Made by a program: the position numbers and the translations under genes
The notes under the pieces: model-generated
Told to the model about the DNA's origin: nothing
The model's database searches: none
The model's input: the letters and a program-made list of their open reading frames with translations, nothing else
Assembly: GCA_977006965.1 (NCBI GenBank)
Contig: OZ345360.1
Coordinates: 1,922,001-1,986,000 of the forward strand
Direction of reading: 5' to 3'
Source: Phymatolithon calcareum
Lineage: Eukaryota; Rhodophyta; Florideophyceae; Hapalidiales
DNA: 64,000 nt
Part shown: piece after piece, positions 31,191 through 42,670 of the stretch
How positions within the stretch are numbered: position 1 is the first letter of the stretch
Layout of the letters: each line of letters starts with the position of its first letter

Positions 31191-32390
31191 TCATTTTGAA
31201 TCGAACGCGAACTTTATCATAAGTATGACACATGAATTTTTCTCTTGACAACTGAGCCATACTGTACTGCTTATGATAACCGATCGGACTACAATTAAAC
31301 TATCGATTTGGTCCAATTCTGCAACACAATCATTGATTTTCAATTGGACGAGTGACAATTGAGGACTGAAAATCATTTAATTTTTGGAAAAGAAGGCTAC
31401 TCACTCTCAGGCTCGTCAAAAGCGTACAGCTCATGGATGTCTTCAACGTGCTTAGCGAAACAGTGCTCTCAGAAGAAGCGCCACAAATATATAGTGTGGC
31501 GCTTTCACGCCTATTACAGTATGAGCACAAGAGGGTCATCGTGTTGAATTTCACAACTATGCAGTTGTTTTGAACAGTACAAGTAGTCACCATGATATCC
31601 TCAGTCCTCCTTTTCTTTTTCTTGGAGTTAAGAGGGCTCTAACACCGCTCCCGAATGCAAATGTACGTTCTTTAGCGACTAAACGTCGACGAGTAATGCG
31701 CGTGGCATAAGTGTTATCGATGTGTTGCTCGAACAGTACTTGACAATACCTTCGCTGCGTCATGTGCTTCTGACCCTCTGGATGGGCACCAGAGAATAAA
31801 AGTCATCTAACAATCGCGCAAATTGCCAAAAGAGTTTGATGACCCCTATGAACTATTGTCGCAATTGCTGAAGGTGCAGTATTATCGCACTTGTTCCACT
31901 CGCTGAGTGCTGTATCTCTCAACCGTTATCCGACTAATGACCTCCATTCCCATTCCATCGGGATATACACTCATGGACGCAAATAAGGTCCGACGGAGGC
32001 ACAGTGCACTTTCTGTGGTCAGTTATGGCATCGACAGAATCTTCACCGAGCGGCCAGCGTTCTGCGCAGACTATATGTTTCACTTGATTGCGCACTGAAT
32101 GAAATTCACTGGAGGTATTCGGCTAACGGCTTACCAGTCTTTGAAGAAGAAGGAGCGGTGACAGTTCTTTGGCCTTGTTGTCCTCCAAAATTGCTCCCGG
32201 TGCTGAGCTCAACTCTTGCCATGAGGACGAGTATTCCGAAAAACTCAATGAGCTCTGTCACTGTAGTCTCTTGTTGTCCAATTATTCTCAGCTTAGCGGA
32301 CGCACAATCAGCAAAATTTTCGCAGGTGAACGCGGGGAAACATCTTAATGACCCAATCGTACTTCGTATGAAGACAACTACCGTCATTTT
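31191..32390 (-). pseudogene. piggyBac-like transposase remnant
   Basis: The best block (32387-32106) reads as a piggyBac N-terminal core, with FTCENFADC and TELIEFFGILVLMARVEL. Further along the minus strand, separated by many stops and frame changes, are pieces compatible with the DDE region (a VPPSDLICVHECISRW-like block, where the expected Asp is His) and with the late piggyBac block (ELDQIDSLI). The pieces are in the right order over 1.2 kb. No ends or TTAA sites were assigned. Identification is moderate. Confidence 0.4.
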
Positions 32391-33744
32391 CGGATAACAA
32401 ATCTCCGGCTAGAATGCGAAGTTTCCAGAACTTAGAGGAAACTCAAACCCGATACGGTCCTTGAGCTTGGCGCTCGTACCATGTCTCCCCGTAAGCGATA
32501 GTATTCGGCTCGCAGTCAGGTGAGACGACATCACGCTTGTTTTGCGATGTTTAGTTCCAAGAGCCCTTCAAGACGTAGAAGAGAGAGCCCAGAAGAGTGC
32601 TTTAGAGCTGCGTAAGGTTTTACCGAAGCTTTTGTGTCCTTTCGAAGAGCTTCTAATAGCGACTGTGGACAATAAACTGGCGTTTCACGATCAAGATGGG
32701 CGAGGATCATACTGTAAGTAGTCCTGGGTTGGTATTGCGCTTTGCCGGTGTTGGCCCGATTCAAGATGGTGAGCTTCTGCAATGCCATCGTCAGTGTCCC
32801 CTATGTTGACGTTGAACAGGTTGACTGTCTTAAAGTTACTCTTCTTCGGCGAATGCAAAACTATGACACATTTTACGCGAAGTGATATGCTCGCGCGACC
32901 ATTGAGTTTATCTGAAGCACTCTGCGAGTCCGGTCACCTATGTTTCCTTTGTGTGTACTCATGTACCGACCACGCGGGGTCAGACTTTTTCTCGTGGCAT
33001 AGCAGGTCTGGTACTTTAGGTGACCACTCTATTTTCGTTGCTAGCGCCGAACGAAGAGATTTTAAAGTATTAGTTGCAGTACTTTTTAACCACTACACAA
33101 GTCCGGCTTTCCAATAATGGCGCGAATTATTCGTTCTGCGTTCGATTTACTAACTTTTTTGAGCTTTTGAATCGGTCCTCAATTGAGGACGTTCGGCACA
33201 TAGACACTACATGTGGTGTTCTTTGACTGTAGTACAAATAGCACCACATCTAGAGTACCCTATCGTGTACTTGTACAGTAGCTAAGAATGGAGACTACTC
33301 GGCGCTCTGCACATGTTCTCGATAATGCCCGTTCGTGCCGTCATCCCGATCGGGATTGATGAATTTCTCTGCAACACGGTGCATTGAACGATCAAAAATT
33401 AAAAGAAAAATAGGGGTTAGATTCACAAACTTAGCAGTTTGCAGGTTTGCAAGGGATACCATTTTTTGGTTGTAATTAGGCGTTACAAGTTAGGTGGATT
33501 GGTTCACTTGCACTATTGCCGGTTTTGCAGTTCTACGGGTTGCATTTACAAAGGGTACACTGTAGTGAATTTTTCCCACTTTTTGTGCTCATGTAGTAAA
33601 ATTCCTCTCTTTCGTTTTAGAGTATACAACTTTCTACTCATGAAGTTTTCCGTATTTACAAATATAGTCACTTCGCACTGTTGCACTTAAGATCCTCAGT
33701 TTTGCTGACGTTAAGCTAGCTCTGTTCCATCGTACTGTTCCAAT
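32391..33744. other. stretch without a recognised gene
   Basis: Short frames only. The minus-strand frame at 32788-32531 (85 residues) is leucine-rich and could belong to the piggyBac-like remnant, but I cannot support it. Confidence 0.4.
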
Positions 33745-36700
33745 GTGATGCGCCTCGTGGACATAGAGAAAAAAAATTCCACTGAGGCATTCTTCCAGCG
33801 CTACGGATGCCACCCTAGGGAAGTGCGCAAGCATGGTCCACGCGGAAGCCCAACTGCACCACGCCGCATATCTACGCAACACCGAATTCGTAAGGACTCA
33901 CTTGCCTTCGAGGAGGCGCGTCGACGCAACGAGTGCTTTAAGTGTGGTGCCAGTTGGAAAACCGGCCATGGCTGCGATGTAGGGGCTACTGCTGCCAATG
34001 CCCGCCACCGTCTCCGTCAAGGTGAGCACGGTCATCTAGTGCGGGACTTGCTCCAAGGGTATAAAGGAAGAAACCCTTCTTGCCGTAAAAGCAGACAGAC
34101 CTGGGACGGGGGGAGATGTCATCTCTGCTGGAGAAGTGCGCGGTAATGACGGCGTCCTTGGTCCTTTGAACACCGGAGAATAGCACCAGCCATCCTTCGC
34201 AGATTTATACGATGGGGAGATCGCAGTTACCATACTGACCGCAGCCACGAATACCTACGCTCTGGTTGAGGATTTCAGTGCGGTGCGGCGTCCAACGCCA
34301 CTATCATACTCCTATAAAAATAGCTCCCTTCAAATTGTCATTACAGCTTGCATTTGCAGCAAGCCCTACAGATAGAATTACAATCATTACAGTACCGTAG
34401 GTTTCGATGCGTACTTACCCCATGAAGGAACACCAAGGGAAAACCCTAGAACCGCTGCTTATAGCTGCTTTACACGGATTACAGGTTCTTACACTGTAAG
34501 CATGATGGCGGCGCTTAACACCCCACATGCGGCCATGCGAAACAGTAGTGCTTTCGCATCGCCCTATACTATGGCCAAGCCACGCTACCCCTCTACTGAG
34601 TCGTAAGCCGCCGTGGTTCAACGTCCACTGCTCATCAATATTCGTCGCGAGCTTGCGTCGCGAGTACCGCTCGAAGCGCCCACTTTGATCATGCGTTGAT
34701 ATAGGAGCGCCAAAGTCTGTTTGTGGAAAGAAGGAGATGAACCGAATCCTCAATGCCCTCTGAATTCATCGTAGAATTTGACCAAGTTCTAATTGGTTCC
34801 GATTCGATGACGAAATGTTTGCGTTACTTGAAATCGTCTCTCTGTCTCTTGCGACTCCAGAAAGTGTCGATCCAATACATTTGGTATTCGACATTGTTCA
34901 AGCAGATGTCGCAGCACTGCTAGGAATGGATATACTGGACAGGGAGAAGCTGATCGCCGATGCAGTCTTCAACAAACTTTACGCCGAATTTGTTTCAAGG
35001 ACAAGGACAACCGTGACGTCTACATAGACGAATGATTCATACCCTTTGTGAGATCTTCGAGCGGCCATATGTATGCTCCCCTCCTGGACAGTGCGTCTAC
35101 CCTCTTCACCAGGTCCCAGCTGCATAAGCTACACCAGCAGTTCATTCACCCTTCAGTAGGGAAGCTCTTCAACCTACTGCTGAAGGCTCGACAAGAGCAT
35201 GCGACTCCCGAGACACGAAAAATCTTCGTGGACGTAGCACGTCGCTGCAATCCTTGCCAGCGAATACGTCCTGTGCCAGTTCGATTCCGCGTGTCTTTTG
35301 GGACGGAGATCGCCCCGATTTAATGAACGGATCATAATGGACATCATGTACATTGAATCTTCGCCAATCCTACACATTGTCGATGAGGCTACTCGTTTCT
35401 CTGCAGCTCGTTTCTTGCCGTCCATAGCAACAATGCCATTTGGGATGCGCTTCTTCGCCATTGGGCCACAATATACACTGGATTATCCAACAGAATCCTG
35501 GTTGACCAAGGAACTCAGTTCGGTAAAAGCGAACCGTTCATCTCTATTGCTACGCGATCCAACGTTAGCGTAGAGGAAAGTGGGATTGAAGCACACTCCA
35601 GCCTTGGGATCGGAGTGCGGTACCATGAACCACTACGCTCTACAATCCGTAAGATGCGACTGGAATACCTGCCGGCGGAAAAGGACTTGCTACTGCAACT
35701 AGCCGTGAAGGACATGAACGACACTTTGGGCCCAGAAGGGCTGGTTCCATCGTCACTCATTTTCGGCGAATACCCGAAGGTCTATACCAGATCAGAGGTA
35801 CCGCAGACGCGTCCGACCACCGACGAGAGAACATCCATGCTCCAATCTGTCCGTGGAGAAATGCAGCGGCACATGGCAAAGGCCCGTGCGACTCGCTCCC
35901 ATAAGCACTCTGTTTCCCCCGCCGCTGACATATCTTATGAACCTTGTTACACGGTCCTAGTTTGGCGTGAGAAAATTTTGAACAACCGCATTGGCAAATG
36001 GCTTCGCCATTTAGCGTGCTGCGCATGGACCGCGATAAAAAGATTGTGTATATCTAGGATGTCGTGATTGGAAATGCCTGACCGTTTAATTTAGCGCACG
36101 TGAAGCGTTAAATTCCTCCTGAAGGCATCGGAATCTATCTTTTCTCAGTGATCTCCAATGGATTCCGCTACTTCAGATCAGATTCCGGCTCGAACTTGGA
36201 TGTTCCCTTCACAGAAATCGTTGACGCGTCCGATCCGCGAGCTACCTGTCCAGAGATGACAAATGCGAAACGCTCTGAGATCTGCGGACTATTGGAACGC
36301 AGGAGGTTCAAGGTGATACTCCAGGAAGAAGTGCCTCACAATGCTAACATTCTTCCCTGTCGCTTGTCCTTGCAGTAAAGTCCACCGAGGATGGCAATGT
36401 CAAGTTTAAAGCTCGCTACGCTATCGCCGGGCAGCGCGACCGAATTAAAAACATGATGGTTCACGACGCGGAAACTCTACAACCGCAATCGATCAGCCTG
36501 CTACTCGCACTTGCGGAGATCCATAAGTTCGACATCTGGACATCTGACGTGCGACAAGCATACCTTCAGTATTCTGAACCACTTTCACGAGAGCTCTTTA
36601 TCACGAAGCCTGTATCAGCATTCGAGTTACGCCCAGACCAGTGTCTGAAGCTTCTCAAACCGCTGTAAAGTCTTTGCGATTCATTTGAACTCTGGAACAA

Positions 36701-37681
36701 ACACTTAACAAGCATCACCGCAAGTATCTAGGCATGGTCCCGTTCCGTTCCGACCCATCACTGTACAAGCTATGTGCGGAAGGCGAACTCACAGGCCTAC
36801 GTGGTGGTTTCGTTGACGACTTTCTGCGAGCCGGTACTGACTCACTTCTCACCTTAACGCGTAAGACCCACGAGCGCTTTTAAATAGGCGACGACGAGGC
36901 TATTCGATGTGAATTTAGCGGCTTCTCACTTGAGAGGTTCAAGGATGGCTGCCTCTAACAGCACTAAAACTCTTACTTGCAAAAATTAGAGAAGCTGCTG
37001 TCAGAATCGACGTTCACTCTCTTCCGTTCAATGCGAATGCGCCTGGAATGATTGGCGAGCACACGACCGGACTGCCACTTCGAGATATCAAAACATGCTC
37101 AAGTGACGGAGGAGCGCTTCAATTCCGATAAGGGTCCGCTAATTCGCCTCCTGAACAAGTCTGCGAAGTACGCGATCGACAATAGAGTTGCTCTAAAGAT
37201 TCCTCCCCTGAACAAGGATTCTCTCCACATTGTTGGCTTCGCAGATGCTTCCTTTGCGAATAACCATGACCTGTCTACGCAGCTGGGACATATCTGTTTC
37301 CTAGCTGACAAGGACGGTAACGCTGTCCCCATAGACTTTAAATCTTAAAAGTTGAAACGAGTAGTCCATTCTGCGATGGGTAGCGAAGTTATCGAGTTCA
37401 GCGATTTGTTCGACGGTGCATCAACTCTTGCGGCAGAATTTGGATCTGTCTTTGATAAGAAAATCCAAATAACGTTGCTGACGGACTCGAAGAGTCTCTT
37501 TGACGTTATATCGAAGGGACCTCGCACATCTGAGAAACGTCTAATGTTAGATATCACCTCTGGTCGCGAGGGATTTCGTGTCAAAGTTATATCGGACATT
37601 GGTTTCGTTCACAGCTCTGCGAACCTGGCAGACGGTTTGACAAAACAGATGTCGCAATCTGCTCTCAAGACCGTCCATTAA
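33745..37681 (+). mobile_element. second Ty1/copia element, heavily frameshifted
   Basis: On the plus strand in order: a Gag piece with a zinc knuckle (CFKCGASWKTGHGC, about 33.94 kb); an integrase HHCC region (HKLHQQFIHPS...CNPCQRI, about 35.1-35.3 kb); an integrase core with MDIMYIE (about 35.34 kb), DQGTQFGK (about 35.51 kb) and ESGIEAHSSLG (about 35.58 kb); RT with FDIWTSDVRQAYLQ (about 36.53 kb) and an intact VDD box in FVDDFLRAGT (about 36.81 kb); and RNase H with FADAS (about 37.24 kb), LTDSKSLF (about 37.48 kb) and LADGLTK (about 37.63 kb). At least six frame changes or stops separate these blocks. It is a different family from the copy at 132-5050. LTRs were not found. Confidence 0.8.
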
Positions 37682-37689
37682 TTTTCTCT

Positions 37690-38835
37690 CTACTTCATAT
37701 TCTTCATCTTCACTTTCACCTCTCTCACTTCACACACCCTCAGCTTCGTCGCATCGTCACCACCGCAACGCAGGAGAACATGAACAGAAAGTGCCAGAGC
37801 GCGGGTTTCCTCCGAGTCAATAATCGCGCCGTTATACGTATCGACTACGACGACGTGAGCTATGCGAGCATCCTCGCGCAAACGCAATATAAACACACTG
37901 TCGCGCTTCGCCGCTATCACCTCGAACGCCACACGCCTGTCAGCAAAATGAATTGCTCGCTGTAGTTCCGCGTCGCGCACAACCCGGCAACCGATGACCG
38001 ACTTCTTCGCCTCATCCAGCAGTACGCTTAGAGGCTTAAACCTCCGCTATAAGCGCGATTCTCGGTCCAGGAGGGCGCGCATGCATCGCGCTGCATCGCC
38101 GCCGGAAGCCGCGAACACTACTTTGACAAGAGCTGCGCGGAAACAAGCATGCGTCGCCGCTGTCAGCATAGGCTGCTCGGGTATGTGCCTCACCTTATGT
38201 TCAGGCCAAGAAACGCGGTCGCGGGCGCAAATCCCCGCGACAACGACCGCCACGCTAGGACGACGCCGCAAGAAACCCAGGACATGATTGGCGACAACCT
38301 TGTGGTCCCCAAGTTGGGCGTCTTGTCTCAGTCTGCGAGGATCATGGACTGCACATGTCCGGCCCACGAGACCGTTGTCGACAACGTTCGTCGGCAGCTC
38401 TATTCTCCCGTCGCCGGCACGGCCGAATATGGAGGCATCCCAGTCGACGGGATGGAAGCCCTCATGCGCGGAAGTCGCTTGCGCGGAGGCGTGGACAACA
38501 CCGGAGGCCATTGCCAAGCCTTTATCATCAACGGTGTTGTCCCTGAGCGCGAGCGACTCCACGACCCAGCGCCCATTGCTGTCTTGAGTCCCGCGTGGTG
38601 GCATGGATCCAGACGGGCGAGCCAAGACCGACGGGGAACTGCCAGGAAGCTCCGATCCGTGACCCTGGAATCCCGCCGCCACCGCGCGCACCCGCGCTCC
38701 CTCGACGCACGCGCCTGAACCGTGTACTGCAAAGCGCTCGGCATGAGGGTCACTGCTTGCCGCAGACTCGGCCGGCACCACCGTCGGGCCCTGTGCCCGC
38801 GCCGCACCGTTGCCGCGACTCATCGTCGCGGCCAT
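37690..38835 (-). CDS. probable two-exon gene, function unknown
   Basis: Exon 1 starts at the ATG at 38835-38833 (MAATMSRGNG) and exon 2 runs 38046-37690. Exon 2 begins after TATAG and encodes about 118 residues that look like a folded protein (VLLDEAKKSVIG, VAFEVIAAKRDSVFILRL, VVVVDTYNG). Two phase-0 donors fit: GTAGTG at 38121 (75-bp intron) or GTGAGG at 38193 (148-bp intron). A TATATA box lies about 55-60 nt before the ATG. Part of exon 1 is alanine/serine-rich. The opposite strand has a competing 189-codon frame (38149-38718), so the strand call is not secure. No family was recognised. Confidence 0.4.
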
Positions 38836-38887
38836 GTGCTCGCGTCCCTGCTGCGCTGCCGTGCCGACACGCGCGGAGCGCGCCGCG

Positions 38888-38900
38888 GCATATATAGATG
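38888..38900 (-). promoter_or_regulatory. TATA box upstream of the gene at 37690-38835
   Basis: The minus strand reads CATCTATATATGCC, placed 55-60 nt before the chosen ATG within a GC-rich region (about 38.6-39.3 kb). Confidence 0.35.
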
Positions 38901-40907
38901 CTTCCCCTGTGTCGGCGCGCACGTTGAGCGCCGCGCCCGAATCGCGAGCCTGTCGCGCTTCGCGGGCGTCACCACCGCGCCCACGAGAAGAGCGCCTTCT
39001 CCTTTGGCGCCCCGCGCCGGGGCTGCATTTAGTGATAGTTTCGTGCCGGTGCCGCCAAAGCGCGGGGCGGCCGCAGCATTTTGTGTCGTTTCTCTCGCGT
39101 GCGCTGTCGCGCAGCCGTCAACGGCCCGTACCATTGTTTGCTTTGCCCCCGGCGCCGCCATATCCGCGGACAGGAGCCAGTTTCCGTGTTGCCCTTTGCG
39201 GGCGCATGCGCCCGCCACTGCCGCGAACCAGCGCCATCGTTCTTGTTTTGGCCGTGTTGGGTCGGCATGGAGTGCCCGGTAAAATGTTGCCAGTGCACTC
39301 TCCCGGTGTGGCCCCCCTTTTTTGCAGTTCCGTTTTGCGCGCCTTTGTCTTGCTTTGTTTCATTTTCGTTGCTATTTTTGTGCATCCTGTAACGGCTACT
39401 TGTGCCACCACAGGACGTTCCATGGGAAGGAGTGTCAGCCTGCAGCCATTATGATAGGCTGCAACATGGGCTTACACTCGCTGGCCCCGCAAGAGATCAG
39501 CAAGCTCCTGTGGTGCATGGTACCTTATGGTGCACCTCCTTTCTTTGTCTTTTGGGTTAGAATGTTTTAAGACCTGTAAACTACGAGAGTGCGTCGGCCG
39601 GTATGGGGTGTTAAACGCACAAGTTGGCACACTATTTGTGGTCGGGTTTTTCCCTGGCAAAAAGCCGAGGGCGTCGCGAAGCGGCGACTTTTATAGAAAA
39701 GAATTGGATCAAGAATGACTTGGCAATATGAGAAATGGATCAATGGAATAATGACTGTAATGCTATCTGTAAGGGCTTGCTGTAAAAGCAAGCTGTAATA
39801 ACAATTTGAAGGGAGCTAGTCTTATAGGAAATGGAGGTTATGATAGTGGTATTGGACGCCACAGCCGGAGCGCATTCTCATCGTGAAGATATTGGCCGGA
39901 TCACCCACAGCATAAAACTTTTTTCTCTCTCCTATCACGTACCTCTCCATCCCTTCTACCGCTCCGCCGTTCCCGCCGCCTGATTGTACATGCGGCACCG
40001 CCGTGCGAGGCACCAGCGTGGGTCTTCGACGACATCCCCAGAGAGGCCCCGGCTAGGCAGAAGCCTGAAAATCGACGCATCCTCGACAGGCATGCAGTCA
40101 AGTGATAGAATAACACACCGGAGGCGCAAAATCATGCGCAATCTGTGGAAGTAAGATTTGAAAGTGTTCGATTGAGAGGATTATGACACCAGCTTTAAAT
40201 TTTGAACTGAAAATGTCTAAATTTGGAACTTTCGCAACGCCATGCTAGAGGACGACACATAGTGGACTCCAATTTTCAAGCACCTGTAATTAACATCAAG
40301 CTTCTGCGATGAACAGGTGTTACTCCAGTTCTGATTTCGAATTGCACCAGCTATTCATTGAGAAGAGCACTCACAGGTGTGGAAGTAATGCAATTGAGAT
40401 TTGAAGAGGCCAAAGAATAAGCTTTGCGGTTCTGATTTGGCCACTACCTCTGCAAGACGCCAGGGAGACTTTCATTATGTTTGCGTAGATGCATTTACTG
40501 AGTTGTAGCTTCAAACAGGCACCACACACTGACCATACCGGGTCCACTCGCGAAAAGCAATGCACGAAAACATGCGCAAACACCGACGCCCCGCACACAA
40601 ACCGGACACAAACGGGCTGCAACATGTTGTCGATCGGCCGATCGTTGAGACAGCCCGCGGCTATGGAACGCCATCTCCCTCGCACTCGACACACAAGGAC
40701 ACAAATCAGAGCAGTGGCCCGTGTCCCATGACCTTGCGCCAAAGCTGAAACCAGGTTTGTTCGAGGCACCGCAAGGCCTCGCATAACAGCCCCGGAAACC
40801 GCGGGCGGAGCCGTCGGTACGAGCAGTTTCGGCGGCGGCGGCGGCGGCGCAAGTCTTATAGGTTCAGCGTTCGGCTCGGAAGGATGAAAATTTCGTTCGC
40901 GCGGTCG
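38901..40907. other. GC-rich then ordinary stretch without a supported gene
   Basis: From about 38.9 to 39.3 kb the DNA is very GC- and CpG-rich, so long frames open on both strands by composition alone. From 39.3 to 40.9 kb there are only short frames and two small hairpins (39440-39470 around GCAGCC...GGCTGC; 39767-39790 around GCTTGC...GCAAGC). Confidence 0.45.
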
Positions 40908-41183
40908 CTATGACTCCAGTATTCGCCCGGGGTCGGCGCACGGGGTGAGAAGGTAAGCCACTAAGCAGACGGTAATGCACCACGGAAGCGAAAACAGAAG
41001 AGCATCGACGCGGAAGAGGTGGTCATGCAGCGCGTGGAGGAGCGAGAACGGGACGACGAGATAGACGTCGGTGCATACTTTCGCCAGCATGTAGGTTAGC
41101 GACAGAAGCGACAGCGCCCAGTCTGGCCCCGCGCGGAGCGCAAACCGAGCTCGTTCACAAAAATTATCGTGCGACGTAATCAC
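40908..41183 (-). CDS. possible small multi-pass membrane protein
   Basis: An open frame of about 91 codons contains two or three hydrophobic segments (LSLLSLTYMLAKV, VYLVVPFSLLHAL, SLPWCITVCLVAYLL). The first codon is GTG and the first ATG is internal (about residue 32), so the true start may be in an upstream exon. A 16-bp palindrome GTAATCACGTGATTAC (41176-41191), with an E-box core, overlaps the beginning. No family was recognised. Confidence 0.3.
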   Translation of the reverse strand: MITSHDNFCERARFALRAGPDWALSLLSLTYMLAKVCTDVYLVVPFSLLHALHDHLFRVDALLFSLPWCITVCLVAYLLTPCADPGRILES

Positions 41184-41313
41184 GTGATTACTGGCACGGA
41201 GTTAAAAAACTCTTAGCCCCGTGATAGGTGATTAGGCGGGTGATTGTCCATAAGTAGTAAATGTACTGTCACCTTGGAAGCCGCCTGAGGGCCAGAATTT
41301 TACTATATTAACT

Positions 41314-42435
41314 TCACCTTGGGCATATAACTATATCAGTTAAGAGCCTTCCGTTGGGTCGTCTTGTGGCAAATATGCTCCTCACAGAATCTAGTAGTAT
41401 TCGTGTTCCAATGAAAACAGTGGGAAAATAGGAGCGAATGGAACCGGCAACGAGACTGTCTGGTACTTGAGGGTATCTCTTAGCGTCAACGTTCCGCTCC
41501 CACGTAATTCGGAATGAAAAGAGCTGGATAGGTGACAAGTTCAAATCGGAAATTCGAGTCCTTGTCTCCTCATCGTCGTACGAAGGTGGTAGTGACGTTG
41601 TACTGAGCACATCTGTCAATGTCTTAGTCTCTAGTCGCAGATTACAGTCCCAGCTGTGCTCGCTCCACGCCATGTTAGCCTGCGATAACACATGCAATGT
41701 GCAATCGTCTTGATGCGCTGGTGTACTATTTCCAATCAAGATGAAGCGCTGACGATCTGGGCCCTGCCCATGAGAAAAACGAACGACACCGGAGACATGA
41801 ACTGCTTGAACCTCCCCAGAAATCTTCTTTTCCCGATATGCGCCAAGCTCACGTGTGTTTGCGCTAATACTCAAGGCATCGCATAGATCGGAAAAAGTGT
41901 CAAATATAATATCAAAGCGCTCGGACTTTCCGCCATCAGTCGCCAGTGCGTAGAACTCTGAAGGGTAAGCTCTACATTTTGTCGTCTCTTTCCGAAGAAA
42001 GTAGCGCAGCAATGTACGAAAGTCTGCGAGACTGCAATCGGAAGCTTTCGATTTTAGCATACCTTGCTTGAAAGTGCTCGATGGACGCATTTTCCTTGCA
42101 GCCGTGGCGAGGTCGGGGTGAGGAGTTTTCAGTACCTTATTGGCGTTCGCCGTTGCAAACAGAAGCAATCTACGAACCTCATCGTCTTCAGACACTAATT
42201 GATTTTGTTTCATTTCCGCCAGCTCTGCTGTTGTGTTTCGCGATAAAGTTGACAGGCGCAGGGTGAGCTGTGAGACATGGCGAGATAAGTCCGCATGTGC
42301 TTGCATTAACGCTTGCAAGCCATGAGCACTCTCCGATACGCTTTTTTGATGCGGATCCATAAGCTTGAATGAACGTCCCTGGCACAGAAGGTGCAAATAG
42401 AGAATCCGAGCAGTATGGTCGGCCAAACAATGCAT
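41314..42435 (-). CDS. unrecognised coiled-coil protein (373 residues)
   Basis: Starts at the ATG at 42435-42433; a second Met near residue 28 (MDPHQKSVSE) could be the real start. Residues about 30-75 form a heptad-rich coiled coil (SRHVSQLTLRLSTLSR, AELAEMKQNQ). The rest is a mixed alpha/beta-looking domain without a motif I know. The gene is divergent from the tnp2-like gene and probably shares its 235-bp intergenic promoter. No defects are seen. Its job is unknown; an accessory factor of the neighbouring transposase is an inference from layout. Confidence 0.6.
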   Translation of the reverse strand: MHCLADHTARILYLHLLCQGRSFKLMDPHQKSVSESAHGLQALMQAHADLSRHVSQLTLRLSTLSRNTTAELAEMKQNQLVSEDDEVRRLLLFATANANKVLKTPHPDLATAARKMRPSSTFKQGMLKSKASDCSLADFRTLLRYFLRKETTKCRAYPSEFYALATDGGKSERFDIIFDTFSDLCDALSISANTRELGAYREKKISGEVQAVHVSGVVRFSHGQGPDRQRFILIGNSTPAHQDDCTLHVLSQANMAWSEHSWDCNLRLETKTLTDVLSTTSLPPSYDDEETRTRISDLNLSPIQLFSFRITWERNVDAKRYPQVPDSLVAGSIRSYFPTVFIGTRILLDSVRSIFATRRPNGRLLTDIVICPR

Positions 42436-42670
42436 CTCGGCCCGGAATATTGCCGGCCGGTTTCTGGAATAAAAAAGCTGTCATTGAGACCAAATTAAAC
42501 TGTGCATGTCAACTGTTCACGCTGGATTTATGAGATATTTAGGTGCATAAACGAAACAAATTCAACTCTGGACAAGACATTGAAAATGGGTACGGAAACC
42601 ACACAAAAAAACAGTGCACATTCTCATCTTTGGGTGGCTTGCAGGGATTGGATCCCTTTTAGGCCCCTCT

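Noticed and set aside
38149-38718. 189-codon plus-strand frame
   Set aside because: Kept only as a competitor: the region is GC-rich enough to open frames by chance, and the minus strand has a TATA box, ATG and matching exon 2.
38901-39460. Several 100-215-codon frames on both strands
   Set aside because: CpG-rich DNA with few stops; Arg/Ala/Pro-rich products without domains.
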